DNA of 64,000 nucleotides from Streptomyces rishiriensis (GTDB lineage: Bacteria; Actinomycetota; Actinomycetes; Streptomycetales; Streptomycetaceae), in assembly GCF_003112535.1 (NCBI RefSeq), contig NZ_BEWA01000014.1:124001-188000 (forward strand). Reading direction: 5' to 3'. Position numbers and translations under genes: made by a program. Below the pieces are notes generated by a model that saw only the letters and a program-made list of their open reading frames with translations, was not told the origin of the DNA and ran no database searches. Below are positions 57,045 through 64,000 of this stretch, in pieces. Every line of letters begins with the position of its first letter. Positions within the stretch are counted from its first letter, which is position 1.

Positions 57045-57566
57045 TCAGGCGGTGCCTTCCTCGGCCTGGTCGCGCAGGAAGTTGCTCACCTGACGGGCCA
57101 GGCTGTCGCGTCCGGCGCCGGCCTGGGCGCCGCCGGAGCCCTCGTGCAGTCCGATGCCGCCCGTCCACAGCCGGCGGTCGGCCCAGTCGTCGTCGACGCG
57201 CAGCTGGATCTGGACGTCCACCTGGCCGAGGGACGCCTCGGGTCCCGCCGCGTACAGCACGGCCGTCGCCCGCCGCAGCGGATAGACGTCAAAGCCCTCG
57301 ATGAACTGCGAGTTGCGCCAGTCGATGAACGCGCTCTCGCCGTCGGGTCCGAGCCGTACGTCGATCTGGCCGTCCTCCAGGTGGATCGTGGAGTGCAGGG
57401 CGCCCCGGTTCTCCACGGTCACCCGCAGACAGAAATAGGTCAGCCCCTCCGCGGCGTCGTCACGCCCCCGCGGCGGCTCGCTCTGTTCCAGTCGGTGGAC
57501 GCGGACCCGCAGACCGGCGTACTCGTCGTACTCCAGCCAGTCCCCGACCACGTTCGGCTCGTGCAC
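57045..57566 (-). CDS. Conserved-looking protein of unknown function
   Basis: 173 aa from a GTG at 57566. No signal peptide. WLEYDEYAGLRVRVHRLEQSEPPRGRDDAAEGLTYFCLRVTVENRGALHSTIHLEDGQIDVRLGPDGESAFIDWRNSQFIEGFDVYPLRRATAVLYAAGPEASLGQVDVQIQLRVDDDWADRRLWTGGIG is a beta-sandwich-like pattern with FCLRVTVENRG, similar in style to DUF4352-type domains. A Gly/Ala-rich tail and an amphipathic helix follow. I do not recognise the family with certainty. Convergent with hemC. Confidence 0.65.
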   Translation of the reverse strand: MHEPNVVGDWLEYDEYAGLRVRVHRLEQSEPPRGRDDAAEGLTYFCLRVTVENRGALHSTIHLEDGQIDVRLGPDGESAFIDWRNSQFIEGFDVYPLRRATAVLYAAGPEASLGQVDVQIQLRVDDDWADRRLWTGGIGLHEGSGGAQAGAGRDSLARQVSNFLRDQAEEGTA

Positions 57567-58167
57567 AGTCCACCTCTCGACTTCTACCGGCTGCTTCCTA
57601 TCCGTGCGCCGATCGCACTGTCAAATGAGCAGAATGCGCTGTGGCCAGGGAATTCACCCCCTTTGATCGCTGATCAAGCCGTGCGCAGGGACAATCGGCC
57701 GGCGGCCCTCGAGAGGGCTTGCGCGGGGCGTGCCGCACATCACGTCCCCCGGTCGCGCCAACGGGCCGGCCGGCCCAGGAGCGAGGAGGCCGCGGCGACG
57801 CCGGGCGCGGCGGCCACGGCGCCGCGATGCCCGCGATGCCTGGCGATGACCGCGATGGTCATCGCCAGGCAGGAGAAGAAGGCCGAGCCGACGACGACGG
57901 CGGCGACTGCGACCGCGACCGCGACCGCGAGCAGCCTTCCCCGGGGAAGACCGTAGAGCGGTACGAAGAGCGGTGAGGGACAAATCGGGTAAAACTGTTT
58001 TCAGGCACCCTTCCGCGGGCATCTGCAGGGAAGTGCTTCGGACAGGAGGCACGTCCGTGGGACCTGCCGATCGGCCGACCCCGGGTGTTGCCCCGAATCC
58101 TTCCGAGTGCGCGTTTCCCACGATGTCCCCCCGTTCATCGGCAACCCTCCTGAGGGAGGCGCGCGTG
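57567..58167. other. Intergenic region with a perfect hairpin and hexamer repeat
   Basis: 601 bp between a leftward unknown gene and the SigF-type gene. It holds a perfect 14-bp hairpin at 57838-57870 and a GCGACC/GCGACT run near 57903-57933. Open frames here are Arg- or Ala-rich and not convincing as genes. The right half (57960-58060) is comparatively AT-rich, with GGGTAAAACTGTTTTC, and is the likeliest site for the sigma gene promoter. Confidence 0.5.
57838..57870. terminator. Perfect 14-bp hairpin of unclear role
   Basis: GCCTGGCGATGACC (57838-57851) and GGTCATCGCCAGGC (57857-57870) are exact reverse complements over a 5-nt loop. No gene ends close by on either strand (nearest gene 272 bp away), so it may end an unseen small transcript or be a protein-binding site. 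Confidence 0.4.
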
Positions 58168-58983
58168 ATGCGTACCACCGTCCGAACGAAGCAGCACTCC
58201 CACGACGACGCCCCGGACACGACCGAGTCCTTCGTGCGACTGGCCGGGCTGCCCGCCGGTCCCGAGCGCCAGGCCCTCAAGGACGAGCTGGTCCGGCTGT
58301 GGCTGCCCATGGCCGAGCGGATCGCCGTCCGCTTCCGCGGGCGCGGCGAGGCGCTCGAGGACCTCTACCAGGTGGGCGCGCTCGGTCTCGTGAAGGCCGT
58401 CGACCACTACGACCCCGACCGCGGCCGCGCCTTCGAGGCGTACGCGGTGCCGACGATCACCGGTGAGATCAAGCGGCACTTCCGCGACCACATGTGGACG
58501 CTGCACGTGCCGCGCCGGGTCCAGGACCTGCGCAACCGGGTGCGGAACGCGGCGAAGGAACTGGCCCAGACGACTCCCGGCCGGGCGCCGACCATCGCCG
58601 AGATAGCCGCGTACGCGCAGCTCACCGAGGACGAGGTGCGCACCGGCGCGGAGGCGCTGGAGTGCTTCACCGCCCTGTCGCTGGAGGCCGAGCTGCCCGG
58701 CACGGACGGCTACGCGCTCGAGGACGCCCTCGGGCATCCCGACCCCGGCTACGACACCGTCATCGACCGGGTGGCCGTGACGCCGTGTCTGCGGGCCCTG
58801 CCGGAGCGCGAGCGGACGATCCTGTATCTGCGGTTCTTCGCGGGCATGACGCAGAGCCGGATCGCCGAGCAGCTGGGCATCTCGCAGATGCACGTCTCCC
58901 GGCTGCTGAGCGGCTGCTTCGCCCGGCTGCGGGAGGAGATCACCGCCGAGCCCGGCGCCGAGGCCGAGGCGGGGATCGGCTGA
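58168..58983 (+). CDS. SigF/SigB-family RNA polymerase sigma factor
   Basis: 271 aa from the ATG at 58168, with GAGGGAGG upstream (GTG at 58165 is also possible). Region 2: LPMAERIAVRFRGRGEALEDLYQVGALGLVKAVDHYDPDRGRAFEAYAVPTITGEIKRHFRDHMWTLHVPRRVQDLRNRV. Region 3 is next, then region 4: LRALPERERTILYLRFFAGMTQSRIAEQLGISQMHVSRLLSGCFARLREEI. Complete group-3 sigma with no autoinhibitory extension. Such factors respond to stress or differentiation and are held by RsbW-like anti-sigma kinases; candidate kinases and a SpoIIE phosphatase are elsewhere in this window, but none is adjacent. Confidence 0.93.
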   Translation: MRTTVRTKQHSHDDAPDTTESFVRLAGLPAGPERQALKDELVRLWLPMAERIAVRFRGRGEALEDLYQVGALGLVKAVDHYDPDRGRAFEAYAVPTITGEIKRHFRDHMWTLHVPRRVQDLRNRVRNAAKELAQTTPGRAPTIAEIAAYAQLTEDEVRTGAEALECFTALSLEAELPGTDGYALEDALGHPDPGYDTVIDRVAVTPCLRALPERERTILYLRFFAGMTQSRIAEQLGISQMHVSRLLSGCFARLREEITAEPGAEAEAGIG

Positions 58984-59023
58984 CACCCGCCGCCCGGCGC
59001 CCTCCCAGGGCCCCGGTCACCCG

Positions 59024-59048
59024 AACGGCCCGGTCGCTCCGGGCCGTT
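59024..59048 (+). terminator. Terminator after sigma factor gene
   Basis: AACGGCCCGG (59024-59033) pairs with CCGGGCCGTT (59039-59048), 10 bp perfect, 5-nt loop, 41 bp after the sigma stop codon. Confidence 0.65.
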
Positions 59049-59193
59049 TCGGCTGCGGTCCCGCGCGGTACTCGTGCCGCCCCTCCATCGAACCACCCGG
59101 GTCCTCGGCAGGCGGCCGGGGCCGGTGCGGCCGGACACTGGTGGCAGTCCCTCTCCGCCGCCCGTCGGCCGACAGACCAGGAACGCGAGTGCC

Positions 59194-59997
59194 ATGAACC
59201 ATCATTCGACATCCGCCCCGGGCGGCCGGGGAACGGTCTCCACGCACTCCGTCTTCGGCGCTCCCTGCTGGGTGAGCCTGACCAGCCGGGATCTGGAGGC
59301 CACCCAGGACTTCTACCAGGCGGTGCTGGGCTGGAAGTGGCTGCGGGGCACCCTCGGCGACCACTTCCGCACGGCGCTGGTGAACGGCGTGCCGGTCGCG
59401 GGGATCGCCGCCGTCGCCTCGATGTGGCAGATGGCGGTCGCCTGGACGCCGTACTTCGCGGTGCCCAGCGCGGACGAGGCGGCGTCCCGGGCCCGGGAGC
59501 GCGGCGGGACGGTGGCCGTGGGACCCATCTCCCTGCCGCCGGGCCGGGCGGCCCTGCTGGCAGACCGGGACGGCGCCACCTTCGGCATCTGGGAGGGCGA
59601 GCTGATCGGCAACTGGGAGGCCTGGCGGCAGGCGGCGCCCGCGTTCGTCAGGCTGCACACCCGCGACGCCTTCGACTCGGCCATCTTCTACGGCGAGATC
59701 CTCGACTGGGCGACCGACCGCCCCGGCGGCTGCGAGGTCCACTACGAGGCCGGCGAGGTCGTGCTGCGCAGCAGGGGCGACGTGGTGGCCCGGATCGAGT
59801 CGGGCGCGCTGGAGGCCGCGCCCGACCCCACGATCCGGCCCCACTGGCAGGTCCACTTCGCCGTGGCGGACGTGACCGCGTGCGCCCGGGCGGCGGAGAA
59901 GCACGGCGGCAGCGTACTCGTGGAGAGTGCCCGGGAGGCGGTGCTGCGGGATCCGGACGGCGCCCAGTTCACGGTGACCTCGCACCGGCAGCGCTGA
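59194..59997 (+). CDS. Two-domain VOC/glyoxalase-fold protein
   Basis: 267 aa from the ATG at 59194. Two similar halves: GAPCWVSLTSRDLEATQDFYQAVLGWKWLRGTLGDHFRTALVNGVPVAGIAAVA... and AAPAFVRLHTRDAFDSAIFYGEILDWATDRPGGCEVHYEAGEVVLRSRGDVVARIESG.... Each ends with the usual DPDGA motif (LADRDGATFGIW and LRDPDGAQFTVTS). This layout is the streptomycete VOC group of the hydroxylase/antibiotic-related type; no substrate can be given. Convergent with glgX, 12 bp apart. Confidence 0.85.
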   Translation: MNHHSTSAPGGRGTVSTHSVFGAPCWVSLTSRDLEATQDFYQAVLGWKWLRGTLGDHFRTALVNGVPVAGIAAVASMWQMAVAWTPYFAVPSADEAASRARERGGTVAVGPISLPPGRAALLADRDGATFGIWEGELIGNWEAWRQAAPAFVRLHTRDAFDSAIFYGEILDWATDRPGGCEVHYEAGEVVLRSRGDVVARIESGALEAAPDPTIRPHWQVHFAVADVTACARAAEKHGGSVLVESAREAVLRDPDGAQFTVTSHRQR

Positions 59998-60009
59998 AGG
60001 CCGCCCGTC

Positions 60010-62162
<2,153 letters not shown>

Positions 62163-62166
<4 letters not shown>

Positions 62167-62672
62167 CGGGCGGCCTCCAGGACGCGCTCCTCGTCCGCCT
62201 GGGCGGCCACGTCGGCCATGATGAGGGTGCGGGGCACCTGAAGCCCCTCCCGCAGGCTGGGGGACGGCGCGGTGGGCACGCGGGGCACGCGCTCGCCGGC
62301 GCGAGCCCGCTGGGAGAACCAGATGACCTTGCTGCCGGTGCCGGTGGCGCAGCAGCCCCAGCCGTCGCTCATGGCGGCGATGCGCTCCAGACAGGCGCGC
62401 AGGTCGAGGTCGGGGCGCAGCTGGCGGTCGTCGCCGCCGATCGCGGTGATCAGATGCTGGCCGTTCCACCACATCTCGATCGAGGTGTGCTTGTCCTGCG
62501 CGTGTTCGTCGATGGCCTTCAGCAGCATCTCGGCCCCGCGACAGACGGGCTCGACGAGCGTGTCGAGGTCCCAGTACGTCAGGTGGGCGGCCAGGATGCG
62601 CCTGACCTGTCCGACACGTTCCGCACTGACGTCCACGTCGAGGTGGTAGTAGCAGGGGACTGCGGTCTTCAT
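62163..62672 (-). CDS. RsbW-like ATP-binding protein linked to glgX
   Basis: 169 aa from the ATG at 62672, with GAGGAG upstream. CYYHLDVDVSAERVGQVRRILAAHLTYWDLDTLVEPVCRGAEMLLKAIDEHAQDKHTSIEMWWNGQHLITAIGGDDRQLRPDLDLRACLERIAAMSDGWGCCATGTGSKVIWFSQRA follows the RsbW/HATPase_c_2 fold. The N-box Asn is replaced (GAEMLLKAIDEHA), so ATP binding may be altered. This type is found next to glycogen genes in streptomycetes, which suggests it tunes their expression or activity. The stop overlaps the glgX start. Confidence 0.8.
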
Positions 62673-62710
62673 CGTCGTTCGCTCCTCACCGGCGAGAGGC
62701 TCACACTCCT

Positions 62711-62731
62711 CCCCGGCCCGACGGGCCGGGG
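62711..62731 (-). promoter_or_regulatory. Leader hairpin upstream of RsbW-like gene
   Basis: CCCCGGCCC (62711-62719) pairs with GGGCCGGGG (62723-62731) over a 3-nt loop, 39 bp before the ATG at 62672 on the minus strand. Its position just ahead of the ribosome site suggests an attenuator or a processing site. Confidence 0.35.
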
Positions 62732-62968
62732 TCCCCGACACGAAGCGTGAGCGGTAATCGCTTCAGAGTCACAACCACAGTGGGGCTGCTACGCCATTCG
62801 TGCAACACGAGGGCACCACAACCAAGATCCAACAGGACGTTGGGTGATGCGCCGTGCACCATAAGTGAAGGCCTCGGGAGGTTGGACGTTTTCGCACCTC
62901 TGCGGAAAGGGCCGACCCGCTCGTCTCGAGCGGCGTACCTCGTGAACTCCCGAAAGGTGAACAGCGCC

Positions 62969-63268
62969 ATGCTGCAACCAGCGAAGACCGAAGTCGCCAG
63001 AACCCTGCGCGGTTACCGGGCCTGGGAGCGGGCCATGCTCGCGCATCCCGCCGACCGCTCGGCACGGGCCGCCTTCGAGGACTGCGGCTACACCCTGTGC
63101 GTACTGATGGGCAAGCGCTGCGCACGGGAGGCGGCGGACGCCGCCGAGCAGTATCTGCGGGCCGCCGCCGACGGCCGCCTGCGCGAGCGCAGGGGGTCCG
63201 GCCGCAGGAGCGGCGTCGCCCGGCTCTCGGTGACCTCGTCGCTTCCGCGCCTGCCCGCGGAGACGTAG
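62969..63268 (+). CDS. DUF5133-type small protein
   Basis: 99 aa from the ATG at 62969 (MLQPAKTEVARTLRGYRAWERAMLAHPADRSARAAFEDCGYTLCVLMGKRCAREAADAAEQYLRAA). A helix-rich protein whose pattern (LLxPHP-like start, LxRYExL, DTxYTLCVLMGxRxAxxAxxAAExYL) matches DUF5133, common in streptomycetes and of unknown function. Three Cys are present in the core (ED-C-GYTL-C-VLMGKR-C). It sits between the glgX block (divergent) and glgE (same strand). Confidence 0.8.
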   Translation: MLQPAKTEVARTLRGYRAWERAMLAHPADRSARAAFEDCGYTLCVLMGKRCAREAADAAEQYLRAAADGRLRERRGSGRRSGVARLSVTSSLPRLPAET

Positions 63269-63289
63269 CACCCCGCGCCAGCGCGGGTC

Positions 63290-63311
63290 GGCCGCCCAAC
63301 TCCGGGCGGCC
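63290..63311 (+). terminator. Hairpin between DUF5133 gene and glgE
   Basis: GGCCGCCC (63290-63297) pairs with GGGCGGCC (63304-63311), 6-nt loop, 22 bp after the DUF5133 stop and 31 bp before the glgE start. It may end the first transcript or lie in the glgE leader. Confidence 0.5.
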
Positions 63312-63342
63312 AAAGCCAATTTCAGCTAGCGGAGGTGCAAAG

Positions 63343-64000
63343 GTGAAGTCCACCAGGGCGATCGGCCGTATCCCGGTCCGGGACGTCGAACCGCGCGTGG
63401 AGTGCGGACGGCGGCCGGCGAAAGCCGTGATCGGGGAGACGGTGCGGATCTCCGCGACGGTGTTTCGCGAGGGCCACGACGCCATCGGCGCCAACGTGGT
63501 CCTCAAGAACCCGGACGGCGACCGCGGGCCCTGGACGCCGATGCGCGAGCTCGCCCCCGGCACGGACCGCTGGGGCGCCGACGTCACGCTGGACGCCATG
63601 GGCCGCTGGACCTACACCGTGGAGGCCTGGAGCGATCCGATCGCCACATGGCGCCGGCAGGCGGACGTGAAGATCCCGGCGGGCATCGACGTCGGTCTGG
63701 TGCTGGAGGAGGGGGGCCGGCTCCACGAACGGGCGGCCGCCCGGGCCCCGCGCGGTCCGGAGCGCACCCTGCTGCGGGACGCGGCGAAGAAGCTGCTCGA
63801 CGACTCGGCCCCGGTGGCCGAGCGCTACGCCGCGGCCCTGACGCCCGAGGTGACCGCGCTGCTCGACCGGCGGCCGCTGCGCGAGCTGGTCACGGCCTCC
63901 GATCCGCTGCCGCTGCTGGTGGAGCGGGAGCGGGCCCTGTACGGGTCCTGGTACGAGTTCTTCCCGCGTTCCGAGGGGACTCCCGAGCGCCCGCACGGCA
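63343..64000 (+). CDS. glgE: GlgE maltosyltransferase, 5' part (runs off window)
   Basis: At least 219 aa from the GTG at 63343, with GGAGG 7 nt upstream; the gene continues beyond 64000. The N-terminus is typical of alpha-1,4-glucan:maltose-1-phosphate maltosyltransferase: IGRIPVRDVEPRVECGRRPAKAVIGETVRISATVFREGHDAIGANVVLKNPDGDRGPWTPMRELAPGTDRWGADVTLDAMGRWTYTVEAWSDPIATWRRQADVKIPAGIDVGLVLEEGGRLHERAA, then the helical-bundle insertion up to YGSWYEFFPRSEGT. It extends alpha-glucans with maltose-1-phosphate in the TreS-Mak-GlgE route. The partner genes treS, mak and glgB would be expected just to the right. Confidence 0.95.
   Translation, partial: MKSTRAIGRIPVRDVEPRVECGRRPAKAVIGETVRISATVFREGHDAIGANVVLKNPDGDRGPWTPMRELAPGTDRWGADVTLDAMGRWTYTVEAWSDPIATWRRQADVKIPAGIDVGLVLEEGGRLHERAAARAPRGPERTLLRDAAKKLLDDSAPVAERYAAALTPEVTALLDRRPLRELVTASDPLPLLVERERALYGSWYEFFPRSEGTPERPHG

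Noticed and set aside
57719..57976. Possible 85-aa protein rich in Gly/Asp/Arg
   Set aside because: The frame spans the perfect hairpin and the GCGACC hexamer run, which explains its low-complexity Asp-Arg stretch.

Overview
The window is high-GC DNA with the coding style of a soil actinomycete, almost certainly a Streptomyces. The clearest markers are a complete 'conservon' (histidine-kinase-like protein, roadblock protein, DUF742 protein, GTPase and P450 genes), SigF/SigB-type regulation, RsbW-like ATPases, a GH46 chitosanase, a GH64 beta-1,3-glucanase, two thermolysin-type M4 proteases, and the start of a GlgE gene beside GlgX. I count about 61 genes, three of which look broken. I saw no rRNA, tRNA, CRISPR array, prophage or insertion sequence.

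Layout. 1-6.4 kb: a frameshifted mycothiol-dependent-isomerase-like gene, a secreted TIM-barrel protein, an Ala-rich envelope protein, a 14-TM drug exporter with an upstream AraC regulator, and a membrane-anchored unknown. 6.4-12.8 kb: a secreted lipase behind a leader with two competing hairpins, MOSC and VOC proteins, an RsbW-like ATPase, the chitosanase with a palindromic operator, and small unknowns. 13-16.1 kb: an ABC importer (permease, ATPase, lipoprotein) preceded by a cobalamin riboswitch, which points to corrinoid uptake. 16.2-20.8 kb: M4 protease 1, small secreted and lipoprotein genes, and a flavodoxin-like protein. 20.8-29.7 kb: a sugar-utilisation locus with a LacI regulator and clustered operator half-sites, a CUT1 ABC importer, a GH42 beta-galactosidase and a secreted sialidase-fold enzyme with a ricin-type lectin domain.

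29.8-37.4 kb: a regulatory block with a lone roadblock-like protein, an ArsR regulator, a primase/polymerase-like small protein, and then a six-gene, translationally overlapped conservon ending in two cytochrome P450s. The first P450 lacks the ExxR motif. 37.9-51.7 kb: metabolic and secreted genes (YrdC/Sua5, dienelactone hydrolase, GH64, M4 protease 2, phosphoesterase, LLM oxidoreductase, TauD-type dioxygenase, aldo/keto reductase), a multidomain PAS-GAF-SpoIIE-HATPase phosphatase, a peroxiredoxin and a DoxX protein. 51.8-53.4 kb: a decaying pair made of an NDH-like flavoprotein and an ECF sigma factor. 53.4-64 kb: a LigD-type DNA ligase, an NLP necrosis-inducing-type protein, GNAT, a hydroxymethylbilane synthase, a SigF-family sigma factor, a glyoxalase-fold protein, then GlgX, an RsbW-like protein, a DUF5133 protein and the 5' part of glgE.

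How it fits together. Much of the window serves a saprophyte that breaks down external polymers (chitosan, beta-1,3-glucan, galactoside or arabinan-type sugars, protein, lipid). Local regulators sit beside the genes they probably control, and short perfect palindromes lie where their operators should be. The conservon and the SpoIIE/RsbW/SigF genes are signalling modules. The right edge enters glycogen/maltose-1-phosphate metabolism.
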